Positions 16,319 to 25,514 of a stretch of 64,000 bases of DNA are shown here, one piece after another; position 1 is the stretch's first letter, and each line of letters begins with the position of its first letter. Below the pieces are notes generated by a model. It had not been told where the DNA came from. It saw only the letters and a program-made list of their open reading frames with translations, and made no database searches. Source of the stretch: RUG11198 sp964600615 (GTDB taxonomy: Bacteria > Bacillota_I > Bacilli_A > RF39 > UBA660); NCBI GenBank assembly GCA_964600615.1, contig CAZRJK010000005.1, positions 1-64,000 on the forward strand. The letters run 5' to 3'. Made by a program: the position numbers and the translations under genes.

Positions 16319-18411
16319 ACAATCTCATATGCTTCAATTATATCTTTTTCTTTTATATCATTAAAGCTCTCAATAGTAATACCACATTCAATACCACTCT
16401 TAACTTCTTTTACTTGATCTTTCTCACGCGCTATAGTATTAATATTACCATCATACACTACTACACCATCTCTTATTATTCTAGCCTTAGCATCTCTCTT
16501 AATAATACCAGCAATAACCATAGAACCAGCAATAGTACCTACCTTAGAAAATTTAAATAACTTTCTAACTTCTGCACTACCAATTATTTTTTCTTCATAC
16601 TCTGGATCTAATTTACCCTTCATAGCTTGTTCCATTTCTTCAACTAATTTATAAATGATATTATATAACCTAATATCTACTTCTCTTTCTTTAGCATAAT
16701 CCATAATCTTATTATCAGGTCTTACATTAAATCCAATAATAATAGCATCACTAGCTTTAGCTAAAACAACATCAGACTCACTAATAGCACCAATACTACT
16801 TCTAATAACATTAATTTTAATACCATCAACATCCAACTTTAATAATGAATTCTTAACAGCTTCTTCACTACCCTTAACATCTGCTTTCAAAATTACATTA
16901 ATTTCTTTAGAACCAGCATTTATTCTATCAAACAAATCATCCAAACTAACAGAATGATTTACATTCTTATTAGCTTCTTTATATTTTAGCAATCTATTAG
17001 CCGCTATACTTTTAGCCTTTTTTTCTGTATCAAATACCATAAATTTATCTCCAGCACTTGGACTATCAGATAAACCAGTAATACTAACAGGAGTACTAGG
17101 ACCAGCTTCAACTAAAGACTCCATCTTATCATTCTTTAAAGTCCTAACCTTACCAGCATAATTTCCAACAACAATGGCATCTCCCAATCTTAATGTACCA
17201 TTTTGAATAAGCAATGTACAACTAACACCAGATCCTTTATCTACCTTAGACTCTATAACAGTCCCAGAAGCATATCTGTTAGGATTTGCCTTTAATTCAC
17301 ACATCTCACTAACAAGTAAAATTCTCTCTAACAAATCATCTATACCCATACCAGTTTTAGCAGAAATATTAACAAACATAACATCTCCACCCCACTCTTC
17401 AGGCATAATACCAGCTTCTGCCATCTCCGTAAGAACTCTCTCAGCATTGGCCCCAGGTTTATCCATTTTATTAACAGCAACAATAATAGGTACTCCAGCA
17501 GCCTTAGCATGATCTATAGCTTCTTTAGTCTGAGGCATAACCCCATCATCAGCAGCTACTATAATAATAACAATATCAGTAATAGATGCACCTCTAGCTC
17601 TCATCTCTGTAAATGCAGCATGACCAGGAGTATCTATAAATGTTAATTTTTTATCATTATATTTAATTTGATAAGCACCAATAGCTTGTGTAATACCACC
17701 AGCTTCACCTTCTACTACATTAGTCTTTCTAATAGTATCAAGCAAAGTAGTTTTACCATGATCAACATGCCCCATAATTGTAACAACAGGAGGTCTTTCC
17801 ACTAATTCATCATCATTATCAACAATTTCTAACTCCTCAAAATTAGCTTCATCAACAACTTCTTCTCTCTTTATATTCTTATTGTAATCCATAGCAATAA
17901 TAGAAGCTGTATCAAAATCAATAGATTGATTTAAATTCATCATCATTCCCATAGACATAAGCTTCTTTATTATTTCAGAAACAGAAACACCAATACCATT
18001 AGCAAAATCAGATACACTCATACCATCATGATATATAACATCATCATCACTAATTAAAACCTCATTAGATTTAAGCTTATCCTTATGCTTATACATTTCT
18101 TTTCTTTTCTTTTTAAAATCATTATCATCATCTAAAGAAACATCAACATTTTTTTTCTTCTTATTATTATTCTTAACTGGTTTACTAACCAACTCTAATT
18201 CCTCTTCATAAGAATCAACTTCATCATAAGTTTCTTCTACATCATCACTATTATAATCACCATTATCTATTTCATTATCAAGCATTATAATAGCTTCATC
18301 ATCTAGCATATCATCTCCACTACTTGCATTAATATCTAATCTCTTACACAAATCTAATATAGTACTAACACTTAAAGAAACATCCTCTGCATATTCCAAA
18401 ACACTCATCAT
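16303..18411 (-). CDS. infB: Translation initiation factor IF-2
   Basis: 702 aa GTPase that places initiator tRNA on the ribosome. The N-terminal IF2_N helical module (SVLEYAEDVSLSVS) is followed by an acidic/Lys-rich linker, a second IF2_N motif (SVSDFANGIGVSVSEIIKKL), the G domain (GHVDHGKTTLLD, DTPGHAAF, NKMD) and domains II-IV ending in a normal C-terminus. ATG 18411 lies 8 bases from GGAGG; the adjacent ATG at 18408 is also possible. It ends the operon. The L7Ae-type ylxQ often found between rnpM and infB is absent. Confidence 0.96.
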   Translation of the reverse strand: MMSVLEYAEDVSLSVSTILDLCKRLDINASSGDDMLDDEAIIMLDNEIDNGDYNSDDVEETYDEVDSYEEELELVSKPVKNNNKKKKNVDVSLDDDNDFKKKRKEMYKHKDKLKSNEVLISDDDVIYHDGMSVSDFANGIGVSVSEIIKKLMSMGMMMNLNQSIDFDTASIIAMDYNKNIKREEVVDEANFEELEIVDNDDELVERPPVVTIMGHVDHGKTTLLDTIRKTNVVEGEAGGITQAIGAYQIKYNDKKLTFIDTPGHAAFTEMRARGASITDIVIIIVAADDGVMPQTKEAIDHAKAAGVPIIVAVNKMDKPGANAERVLTEMAEAGIMPEEWGGDVMFVNISAKTGMGIDDLLERILLVSEMCELKANPNRYASGTVIESKVDKGSGVSCTLLIQNGTLRLGDAIVVGNYAGKVRTLKNDKMESLVEAGPSTPVSITGLSDSPSAGDKFMVFDTEKKAKSIAANRLLKYKEANKNVNHSVSLDDLFDRINAGSKEINVILKADVKGSEEAVKNSLLKLDVDGIKINVIRSSIGAISESDVVLAKASDAIIIGFNVRPDNKIMDYAKEREVDIRLYNIIYKLVEEMEQAMKGKLDPEYEEKIIGSAEVRKLFKFSKVGTIAGSMVIAGIIKRDAKARIIRDGVVVYDGNINTIAREKDQVKEVKSGIECGITIESFNDIKEKDIIEAYEIVEIKR

Positions 18412-18431
18412 GAGCATCACCTCCAATATTT

Positions 18432-18686
18432 TTATTTAATCATACTTACAAGCTCCTCATATATATTATCAGGAATTTCTATTCCTAATTTTTTATCTAA
18501 TATTTTATTCTTTTTACACTTTTCAATAACTGCAATATCCTTCTTTAAATAAGCTCCTCTACCATTAGCTTTACCACTTAAATCAATAAATATTTCATTA
18601 TCTTTATTTTTTACTACTCTTATTAAATCCTTTTTCTCAAATTTTTCCATAGTCACAATACAACTACGCATTGGTATCTTCTTCAT
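18432..18686 (-). CDS. rnpM: RNase P modulator RnpM (YlxR)
   Basis: 84 aa YlxR-family protein. The opening KKIPMRSCIVTMEKFEKKDLIRVV and the GRGAYL signature are diagnostic. The family binds RNA, and in Bacillus YlxR was reported to modulate RNase P. It overlaps the nusA end by 23 bases and precedes infB by 20, the standard nusA-ylxR-infB order. Confidence 0.93.
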   Translation of the reverse strand: MKKIPMRSCIVTMEKFEKKDLIRVVKNKDNEIFIDLSGKANGRGAYLKKDIAVIEKCKKNKILDKKLGIEIPDNIYEELVSMIK

Positions 18687-19788
18687 TATTATCTTCTACC
18701 TCTTCAATTCTAACATCAGAGTATTTATTACGATATTCATTAATATCAACTTCTTCATCACATTTAACATCTATCTTAAATTTAGTTAATCTAGAAGCTA
18801 ATTTAACATTAATACCCTTCTTACCAATAGCTAAAGATAAATTATCCTTATTTACAATAGCAATAGCTTCTTTCTTCTTAGGATTAGTAATAAATACCTC
18901 TACTTCCTTAGCAGGAGCTAAAGCATTCTTAATAAATGTAATAGGATCTTTACTATATTCAATAACATCTATCTTTTCATTAGCAATTTGTTTTAAAACT
19001 CTATTTATTCTACTACCAGATGGTCCAATTACACATCCAACAGCCATAACATTATCAACTTCACTATAAACAGCTATCTTACTCCTAATACCAGCTTCTC
19101 TTGCAACAGAATATAAAACAACAGTACCATCGTTAATCTCAGGTATCTCAGTTTCTAACAATCTCTTTAAGAAACCATAATGAGTTCTAGATAGCAAAAT
19201 AAATACACCCTTATTACCAATCTCTAATTTAGTAACATAAGCCTTAATCTGACTACCCATCTCTAACTTTTCCCCAGGAATAACATCTTTCTTAGGAAGT
19301 AAAGCAAAAGTTTTTCCTAAATCAACATAATAAGTACTAGCATCTTCTCTAGATAAAGTACCAACAACCATTTCATCTTGCTTATCACCATACATACTAG
19401 CTATTATTTCTTTTTCAGCTTCCTTTACTCTTTGAACAACAACTTGTTTAGCCGTACCAGCAGCAACTCTACCAAAATCAGTCATCTCCACAGGTTTTTC
19501 AATAGTTTCACCAATCTCTATATCAGGAACTTCTTCCTTAGCTAAAGATAAAGAGATTTGACTCTTAGGATCTAAATAATTTTCATCTTCTACAACTGTT
19601 CTAACAGAAAATAATTTAATTTCTCCAGTATCAGGATTAACTTCACACCTAGCAGCTCCACCTTTTTTCTTATATGCAGCCGCCATAGCTTGTTCCATAG
19701 CCTCTATAATAATATTCTTATCTATACCTTTCTCAGCAACAATCGCATCAACTGCTGTCATAAATTCTTTCATTTGTTTCTTATTCAT
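18664..19788 (-). CDS. nusA: Transcription termination/antitermination factor NusA
   Basis: 374 aa, the short Firmicutes form without C-terminal acidic repeats. The N-terminal RNA-polymerase-binding domain (KEFMTAVDAIVAEKGI) is followed by an S1 domain (about 135-200) and two KH domains (RSKIAVYS...GPSGSRINRVLKQI; LAIGKKGINVKLASRLT). The tail is acidic. RBS GGTGAA precedes ATG 19788, two bases after rimP ends. NusA autoregulates its own operon in other bacteria; a leader hairpin here could support that. Confidence 0.96.
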   Translation of the reverse strand: MNKKQMKEFMTAVDAIVAEKGIDKNIIIEAMEQAMAAAYKKKGGAARCEVNPDTGEIKLFSVRTVVEDENYLDPKSQISLSLAKEEVPDIEIGETIEKPVEMTDFGRVAAGTAKQVVVQRVKEAEKEIIASMYGDKQDEMVVGTLSREDASTYYVDLGKTFALLPKKDVIPGEKLEMGSQIKAYVTKLEIGNKGVFILLSRTHYGFLKRLLETEIPEINDGTVVLYSVAREAGIRSKIAVYSEVDNVMAVGCVIGPSGSRINRVLKQIANEKIDVIEYSKDPITFIKNALAPAKEVEVFITNPKKKEAIAIVNKDNLSLAIGKKGINVKLASRLTKFKIDVKCDEEVDINEYRNKYSDVRIEEVEDNNEEDTNA

Positions 19789-19790
19789 TT

Positions 19791-20039
19791 TTATTCACCT
19801 TTCTCCTTTGAAGATATATCTAATATATAACTATCAGAAATAATATCATGCTTATCAAGAATCTCATTAACAACCTTAGTAACATCTACTACTGTATCAA
19901 TATCAATAATCTTATCTCTATCAATAATAATTCTTAAAAAATAATTATTACCTTCCTTAATATATTCAATACTATCAATAAGTATTCCCATATCATTAAC
20001 TGGTTTCTCAATCAAATTCTTAACTTTCTCTTCTATCAT
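19791..20039 (-). CDS. rimP: Ribosome maturation factor RimP, N-terminal domain only
   Basis: 82 aa. The sequence matches the RimP N-terminal alpha/beta domain (EEKVKNLIEKPVNDMGILIDSIEY...; YILDISS). RimP is normally about 150 aa: the usual S-P-G-x-x-R-P-L motif and the whole C-terminal SH3-like domain are missing. The stop is immediately followed by the nusA start, so no leftover domain remains downstream. Position in the rimP-nusA-infB operon supports the identity. It is probably a minimal RimP for 30S assembly, with activity uncertain. Confidence 0.82.
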   Translation of the reverse strand: MIEEKVKNLIEKPVNDMGILIDSIEYIKEGNNYFLRIIIDRDKIIDIDTVVDVTKVVNEILDKHDIISDSYILDISSKEKGE

Positions 20040-20060
20040 AAATCCTCCTAATTAATATTA

Positions 20061-20087
20061 AAAAGTGGACTTCATAAGGCCACTTTT
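20061..20087 (-). promoter_or_regulatory. Leader hairpin before rimP, possible attenuator
   Basis: 8-bp stem AAAAGTGG / CCACTTTT with an 11-base loop. On the minus strand it is followed by UUUUUAAUAUUAAUU and then the rimP RBS. It lies between the promoter and rimP, so it looks like a weak intrinsic terminator inside a short leader. Confidence 0.55.
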
Positions 20088-20103
20088 CTCTCAAGACATG
20101 CAT

Positions 20104-20132
20104 ATTATATCATTATAACAACAAAAAAACAA
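20104..20132 (-). promoter_or_regulatory. rimP-nusA-infB promoter
   Basis: TTGTTT (20127-20132), 17-base spacer ending TGA, TATAAT (20104-20109). The -35 lies inside the U-tract side of the pgsA terminator. Confidence 0.7.
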
Positions 20133-20149
20133 GACAAATCTTGTTTTTT
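20124..20149 (-). terminator. pgsA terminator
   Basis: 11-bp stem (core CAAGA / TCTTG extended by A6/T6), loop CAAA, U-rich tail on the minus strand. It overlaps the pgsA stop. Confidence 0.8.
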
Positions 20150-20741
20150 ATTTAGTTTCTATATATTCACTTGCCATAGTATAATACTTAAATCCACTAA
20201 TTAATGCAAATACAGCAGATATAATTAATAATACATCACTAACTCTAATACCTATAAGTTCAAAAGGTAAATTATAGAACAAAGCAAAAGTTAAACCAAC
20301 CATCAAAGTAGCAGTCTTACACTTAGCAGTATAAATAGCTGCTACAGCATGTCCTTTATTACCAACAATCATCTTCATAGAATCAACAGCAAAATCCCTA
20401 ACAATAATTATAACTGCCACAGTTGTACTAACCATTCCTTGACTAGCTAAAATAATTAATAAAGAATTAGTAAGCATTTTATCACTAATAGCATCAACCA
20501 TCTTACCAAAATCAGTAACCATATTATACTTTCTAGCAACACGACCATCAAAAAAATCAGTTAAAGATGCTATTATAAACAAGACACCAGCTATAATGTA
20601 TTTAAGTTCAACATAAACTTTACCAGCAACCATAAAACTAGGCAAATTCATATTCAAACTCTCAAAAGGAAATAATAATAGTATCATTATAACAATCGCC
20701 AAAACAACCCTAGATAACGTAATCTTATTCGCTAAATTCAT
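20148..20741 (-). CDS. pgsA: CDP-diacylglycerol-glycerol-3-phosphate 3-phosphatidyltransferase
   Basis: 197 aa integral membrane enzyme making phosphatidylglycerol phosphate. The CDP-alcohol phosphotransferase signature D-x2-DG-x2-AR-x8-G-x3-D-x3-D is complete (TDFFDGRVARKYNMVTDFG, then KMVDAISD). The start at 20741 overlaps the end of the rodZ-like gene by 17 bases, reproducing the ymfM-pgsA order of Bacillus. The next gene there (cinA) is missing and recA is elsewhere. Confidence 0.94.
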   Translation of the reverse strand: MNLANKITLSRVVLAIVIMILLLFPFESLNMNLPSFMVAGKVYVELKYIIAGVLFIIASLTDFFDGRVARKYNMVTDFGKMVDAISDKMLTNSLLIILASQGMVSTTVAVIIIVRDFAVDSMKMIVGNKGHAVAAIYTAKCKTATLMVGLTFALFYNLPFELIGIRVSDVLLIISAVFALISGFKYYTMASEYIETK

Positions 20742-21222
20742 TTTTCTCTCCCATCCTATAACTTATTTTACTACTTACAAAATCATCATTACCACCTTTA
20801 TTTCTAGCAAGCAAATATACACCCACTAAAATTATAACTATAATTATAAAAGCAATAATAATAATTTTTCTTCTCTTTTTATCCTTATTTGTCAAAGTAT
20901 ATGGAGATAAAATCTTCATATTCTTTTCACTTTCTTCTTTTTCTTTTTTAGCTTTCTCAATATCCTCTAAAGAAATCTTCGAAGTCTCTTCAAATAAATA
21001 TTCATTAAAAGAATCAAGCATTTCTTCACCATCAAGTCCTAAATACTTAGCATAATCTCTAATAAACAATTTCAAAGATAAAACATCCTTAAAATCATCT
21101 TTTCGTCCTTCTTCAATACTCTCTAATTGACTAACACGCATTTTAAGATCTTCAGCAGCTTCTTCTAGACTAACACCGTTATCCTCTCTTTTTTGCTTTA
21201 ATCTTAATCCTATTTCTTTCAT
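20725..21222 (-). CDS. RodZ/YmfM-like membrane HTH protein
   Basis: 165 aa. An N-terminal Xre-type helix-turn-helix (GLRLKQKREDNGVSLEEAAE, residues about 4-65) is followed by a charged linker, one membrane helix (about 118-138, IIIIAFIIIVIILVGVYLL) and a short external tail. This is the RodZ layout, but the C-terminal beta domain is missing. RodZ connects MreB filaments to the membrane. RBS AAGGAG precedes the ATG, only about 14 bases from the RNase P RNA 3' end. Confidence 0.82.
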   Translation of the reverse strand: MKEIGLRLKQKREDNGVSLEEAAEDLKMRVSQLESIEEGRKDDFKDVLSLKLFIRDYAKYLGLDGEEMLDSFNEYLFEETSKISLEDIEKAKKEKEESEKNMKILSPYTLTNKDKKRRKIIIIAFIIIVIILVGVYLLARNKGGNDDFVSSKISYRMGEKNEFSE

Positions 21223-21241
21223 ATTATCTCCTTAACAAAAC

Positions 21242-21597
21242 AATAATTAATCTTATAAGCCACGTTCTGTACCTAAAAGGCGGTAAACATTTATCTATAG
21301 TTTAACTATCCATTCAGAAATTCTTATTATCCCTTCATGATTCCTCTACCATAATTTGAGTTTCTTGCTTGTGGGGTTTACCTCGTTTCACCATTTATAT
21401 TTCTATAAATTCTCGTCACTGTGGCACTTTTATACTAATTAATTCATAGCAATGCCTTAGAATTAATTAAAGCCGTAAGCAAAGCTTCCTTAGGTTATTT
21501 ATTCCCTAAGCACAAACACTACTATCATCACAGATAGTGCAAGCGTGGACTTTCCTCTATATATATAAATATACAGCGTTTACCCAGATCAATTATT
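21242..21597 (-). ncRNA. rnpB: RNase P RNA, Bacillus-type core
   Basis: Catalytic RNA for tRNA 5' maturation. On the minus strand the conserved elements appear in order: GAGGAAAGTCC near the 5' end, GTGCCACAGTGACG, AGAAAT in a P10.1-like hairpin, GGTAAACCCC, AGAAAC-x-CAAA, GGTAGAGGAA, ATAGAT and ACAGAAC-x-x-GGCTTA. The ends pair as P1 (21587-21597 with 21242-21252, one G-U), fixing the limits at about 356 nt. It overlaps the gpsB stop and abuts the rodZ-like RBS with no terminator. The P15.1-like extension of the Bacillus RNA seems absent. Confidence 0.95.
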
Positions 21598-21918
21598 CTC
21601 TTTACCTAAAATAATCTTCTCCAATTGACTTACTCTACGTATTAAATCAACATTACTAACTTCCTTAGAAGAAGAAAACTTCAATGCTTCCATATTAGAC
21701 TTAAGATCTCTAATTTCCTCTTTTAAACTCTCATTTTCCATCGACAATTTATTATTCATAGTAGCTATCTCTTTTATAATACCATTAAACTCATTGTAAT
21801 CTTTAATTATAATATCAAGATATTTATCAACTTCCTGCAAATTGTAACCTCTAGCATCAATCTTAAAATCCTTCTCTAAAATCTCTTGACCACTTAAAGT
21901 TATTCTATCATGATACAT
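21589..21918 (-). CDS. gpsB: Cell division protein GpsB (DivIVA-like)
   Basis: 109 aa. The N-terminal lipid/partner-binding motif (DFKIDARGYNLQEVDKYLD) is followed by a coiled coil (about 45-85) and the C-terminal trimerising motif NVDLIRRVSQLEKIILG. GpsB shuttles penicillin-binding proteins between elongation and division. Its position just upstream of rnpB matches Bacillus. It has a TGA stop. Confidence 0.93.
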   Translation of the reverse strand: MYHDRITLSGQEILEKDFKIDARGYNLQEVDKYLDIIIKDYNEFNGIIKEIATMNNKLSMENESLKEEIRDLKSNMEALKFSSSKEVSNVDLIRRVSQLEKIILGKENN

Positions 21919-21940
21919 ACTAGACCACCTCTATAATAAT

Positions 21941-21969
21941 ATTTTAATTTATTTATAACTATTTGTCAA
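21941..21969 (-). promoter_or_regulatory. gpsB-rnpB promoter
   Basis: TTGACA (21964-21969), 17-base spacer, TAAAAT (21941-21946). Confidence 0.75.
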
Positions 21970-22018
21970 TTAATAATAAGAATTTAAAAAAGCTAACAAA
22001 CATAATACCATAAAATCA

Positions 22019-22849
22019 CTAATTAGTCAATTTTTGACATTTATCACAATAATAAGTTCCCCTTCCACCAACCTTAGTTTTAAGTATTATACTGCCACAT
22101 TTTGGACATTTTTTACCTTCCTTAGTATGAACATTTAATTCTTGTTGAAACAAGCCATGAACACCATCTACACTACTATAACTCCTAATAGTAGTTCCAC
22201 CCTTCTTTATCGCACCTTCTAACTCATTTCTAGTATTCTTAATAATACTGTCCATTTCTTTATCACTTAAATCCATAGCTTTTTTCATCGGATTAATACC
22301 AGATAAAAACAATATCTCATCAGCATAAATATTACCAATACCAACAATAATACTTTGATCTAAAAGTACACTTTTAATAGGCAGTCTCTTCTTACTATAT
22401 TTATCACGTAGATAATTAACATTAAGCTTCTTATCCCATGGATCTAATCCCAAATCAACTAAAGGACCAACAACATCTATCTTATCCTTAGATATTAAAT
22501 GCATCTTACCAAATTTTCTAACATCCATATACCTAAGTTCCATACCATTATCTAATATAAATACTACATGTTCATGCTTATTTAATTCATCTACCTTATT
22601 CTTGATAAAGTATTTTCCTTCCATTCTTAAATGAGATAATAAATAATAATCATCTAAAACAAAAATTAACCATTTACCATATCTATCAATATCATTAATT
22701 CTTTGCCCTTTTATATTAGTACAAAACTCTTTTACACTAGGATATTCTATAATACCATCATAATAAATTTCAACAGAACTAATAATTCTATTTCTAACTT
22801 TTAACCTTAAACTCTGTCTAACAGTCTCTACTTCAGGTAATTCTGGCAT
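22019..22849 (-). CDS. mutM: Formamidopyrimidine-DNA glycosylase
   Basis: 276 aa base-excision repair enzyme for 8-oxoguanine. It begins PELPEVETVRQ (catalytic Pro1/Glu2) and contains the helix-two-turn-helix region VGIGNIYADEILFLSGI. The C-terminal zinc finger has CPKCG and CDKC with the conserved RGTYYC. It is directly downstream of polA (11 bases), the usual polA-mutM repair operon. Confidence 0.96.
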   Translation of the reverse strand: MPELPEVETVRQSLRLKVRNRIISSVEIYYDGIIEYPSVKEFCTNIKGQRINDIDRYGKWLIFVLDDYYLLSHLRMEGKYFIKNKVDELNKHEHVVFILDNGMELRYMDVRKFGKMHLISKDKIDVVGPLVDLGLDPWDKKLNVNYLRDKYSKKRLPIKSVLLDQSIIVGIGNIYADEILFLSGINPMKKAMDLSDKEMDSIIKNTRNELEGAIKKGGTTIRSYSSVDGVHGLFQQELNVHTKEGKKCPKCGSIILKTKVGGRGTYYCDKCQKLTN

Positions 22850-22860
22850 AATATCACTTC

Positions 22861-25416
22861 CTACTTAGCTTCATATAAATCTTTACCAATAGATATTTCA
22901 ACTTCTAAAGGAACACTCAATTTATATATTTTCTCCATAATATCCTTTACAATCTTCTTAACTTCTTCTAATTCATCATTACAAACATTAAATATAAGTT
23001 CATCATGTATTTGTAACAACATCTTACTCTTTAACTTCTTCTTTATAAATTCTTTATCAATCTTAATCATAGCCATCTTCAATATATCAGCACTACTACC
23101 CTGTATAGGAGTATTTAAAGCCATTCTTTCACCCATACTCCTAATATTATAATTAGTATTCTTAAGCTCATTAATAACTCTTCTTCTACCAGTAATAGTC
23201 TTAACATATCCTAGTTCATAAGCCCTTTTTATTTCTTCATCCATATAATTCTTAATACCAGGATAAGTCTTAAAATAATTATCTATAAATTCCCTTGCTT
23301 CCTTAGGACTAATACCTAAATCTTGAGATAAACCATAACTTGATATACCATATATAATACCAAAATTAACAGCCTTTGCCCCTCTTCTCATATCCTTAGT
23401 AACATTATCCATATCTACATGATATATCAAAGAAGCAGTATGCGTATGAATATCAAAATTATTTAAAAAAGCTTCTTTCATACTATCAATATTAGCTAAA
23501 TGAGCAAACACCCTAAGTTCTATTTGCGAATAATCACTACTTAAAATAACACTATCCTCATCACTAACAAAACTCTTTCTAATTAACCTACCATATTCAT
23601 TTCTAATAGGAATATTCTGTAAATTAGGTTCTATAGAAGATAACCTACCAGTCCTAGTTAAAGCTTGTGTATAAATAGTATGTATCTTACCATCATCCAT
23701 AATATTAGCTTTAAGCCCTTCTATATATGTAGTATATAACTTATTTAACATTCTATATTCAAGTATTAACCCAATAATAGGATAACCTCTTAACTTAGAT
23801 AAAGTTGCCTCATCTGTAGCATAATTACCACTTTTACCCTTCTTACCATGAGGCATCTCTAATTTATTAAATAATATATCCCCTAATTGTTTAGGACTAG
23901 CTATATTAAACTCACACCCAGCCAAATCATATATACTCTTACTAACATCATTAATTCTAGATTGAATATCTTCACCCATTTTATCCAATATCTTACTATC
24001 ACATCTAATACCTTCATATTCCATTCTACCAAGAACAAAAGACAAAGGCATTTCTATATCGTTATATATATTCAATACCCCACTATGTTTCATTTCATCC
24101 ATTAACTTATCTTTTATCTCATATATAAACTTAGCCTTCATTACACATCTCTTTGCTCTATCTTCCAAAGACAAATCCTCTTTCTTATCATAAAAAGGAA
24201 TATCTACTCCCATATCATGAGCAACATAGGCAATATCATCATTAACATTATAATTTAACAAATAACAAGAAAGCATAATATCATCACTAATATTACTTAA
24301 TTCTATTCCTAATTTCTTAAAACTAACATATAATCTTTTAGCATCATAAGTATAAATATTTCCTTTAATATTAGATAAATCAAAATTATTCCTCAAATAA
24401 ATATTATTATTCTTATTATATATACCAATACCTAAAATATTTCCCTTATGATAATTAGTATTATCCATATCCATATAAATTGAAACATCATCATTAATCT
24501 TTAAATTACCAATATCACTAACAATATTTACCTTAATATCTTCATTATTACTAACAACATCAACCTTCTTAATAAAAGAATAAAACTCTAATTCATTATA
24601 TAAATCAATCAATTTCTTACTAGTACTATTATTATACTTAATATCAACAAAATCTATATCAATAGGTACTTCTTTATATATAGTAGCAATCTCTTTGCTC
24701 ATAAAAGCACTATCTCTACCATCTCTAAGTTTGTTACCAATAGTACCTTTAACATCATCAATATGCTCATATAAATTTTCTATAGTATCATATTCTTGTA
24801 ATAATTTTAAAGCCGTCTTCTCTCCAATCCCCTTAACACCAGGAATATTATCAGAAGAATCACCCATTAAACCCTTTAAATCAATCATTCTAATAGGTTC
24901 TATACCATAAGTACTAACAAAAGTATCATGATTCATCATTATATAATCCTTACTCTTTAACAATTTAACAGATACATCATCACTAATTAGTTGCAATAAA
25001 TCCTTATCACTACTAACAATTAATCCATCATAATTAGAATCCTCATCAATCATTCTAGAAAAAGTCCCAATAATATCATCAGCCTCATAACCAGGAACTT
25101 CTAAATATTTAATCCCCATAGCAGTAAGTATTTCCTTAGCAACAGGAAATTGCATTTTTAATTCATCAGGAGTTTCAATCCTACCATCTTTATAACTATC
25201 ATACTTATCATGCCTAAAAGTCTTTCCTACATCAAAAGCCACCAAAATATACTTAGGATTTTCTTCACTAATAATCTTATTTATCATATTAACAAAACCA
25301 TACAAACCATTAGTAGGAAAACCCTTACTATTTCTCATAATATTACCACTATAAGCAGTAGCATAATAACTTCTAAACAATAAATTATTACCATCAACTA
25401 ATATAACCTTTTCCAT
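22861..25416 (-). CDS. polA: DNA polymerase I
   Basis: 851 aa. The 5' nuclease domain (about 1-290; DGNNLLFRSYYAT, YEADDIIGT, SSDKDLLQL, GDSSDNIPGVKGIG) is followed by a 3'-5' exonuclease-like domain (about 300-450) and the polymerase domain (SSIEPNLQNIPIR, SSDYSQIELRVFAH, KAVNFGIIYG, QIHDELIF). In the exo-like domain the D-x-E motif reads MDMD and the other exo motifs are not evident, so proofreading is probably lost, as in Bacillus Pol I. It is used in Okazaki-fragment processing and repair. Confidence 0.96.
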   Translation of the reverse strand: MEKVILVDGNNLLFRSYYATAYSGNIMRNSKGFPTNGLYGFVNMINKIISEENPKYILVAFDVGKTFRHDKYDSYKDGRIETPDELKMQFPVAKEILTAMGIKYLEVPGYEADDIIGTFSRMIDEDSNYDGLIVSSDKDLLQLISDDVSVKLLKSKDYIMMNHDTFVSTYGIEPIRMIDLKGLMGDSSDNIPGVKGIGEKTALKLLQEYDTIENLYEHIDDVKGTIGNKLRDGRDSAFMSKEIATIYKEVPIDIDFVDIKYNNSTSKKLIDLYNELEFYSFIKKVDVVSNNEDIKVNIVSDIGNLKINDDVSIYMDMDNTNYHKGNILGIGIYNKNNNIYLRNNFDLSNIKGNIYTYDAKRLYVSFKKLGIELSNISDDIMLSCYLLNYNVNDDIAYVAHDMGVDIPFYDKKEDLSLEDRAKRCVMKAKFIYEIKDKLMDEMKHSGVLNIYNDIEMPLSFVLGRMEYEGIRCDSKILDKMGEDIQSRINDVSKSIYDLAGCEFNIASPKQLGDILFNKLEMPHGKKGKSGNYATDEATLSKLRGYPIIGLILEYRMLNKLYTTYIEGLKANIMDDGKIHTIYTQALTRTGRLSSIEPNLQNIPIRNEYGRLIRKSFVSDEDSVILSSDYSQIELRVFAHLANIDSMKEAFLNNFDIHTHTASLIYHVDMDNVTKDMRRGAKAVNFGIIYGISSYGLSQDLGISPKEAREFIDNYFKTYPGIKNYMDEEIKRAYELGYVKTITGRRRVINELKNTNYNIRSMGERMALNTPIQGSSADILKMAMIKIDKEFIKKKLKSKMLLQIHDELIFNVCNDELEEVKKIVKDIMEKIYKLSVPLEVEISIGKDLYEAK

Positions 25417-25484
25417 ACCATCACCTAAAACAATTATAACATAATAATAAAACTATTAATAATAATAAATAATAAAATAACAAA

Positions 25485-25507
25485 AAAAGAGCTTTAAAAG
25501 CTCTTTT
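25485..25507 (-). terminator. Terminator after the VirB2-like gene
   Basis: 8-bp stem AAAAGAGC / GCTCTTTT with a 7-base loop and U-tract on the minus strand. Confidence 0.8.
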
Positions 25508-25514
25508 ATTCATA

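Noticed and set aside
21241..21597. tmRNA as an alternative for the structured RNA
   Set aside because: The conserved blocks and P1 pairing match RNase P RNA, and no tag-peptide frame or tRNA-like ends exist.
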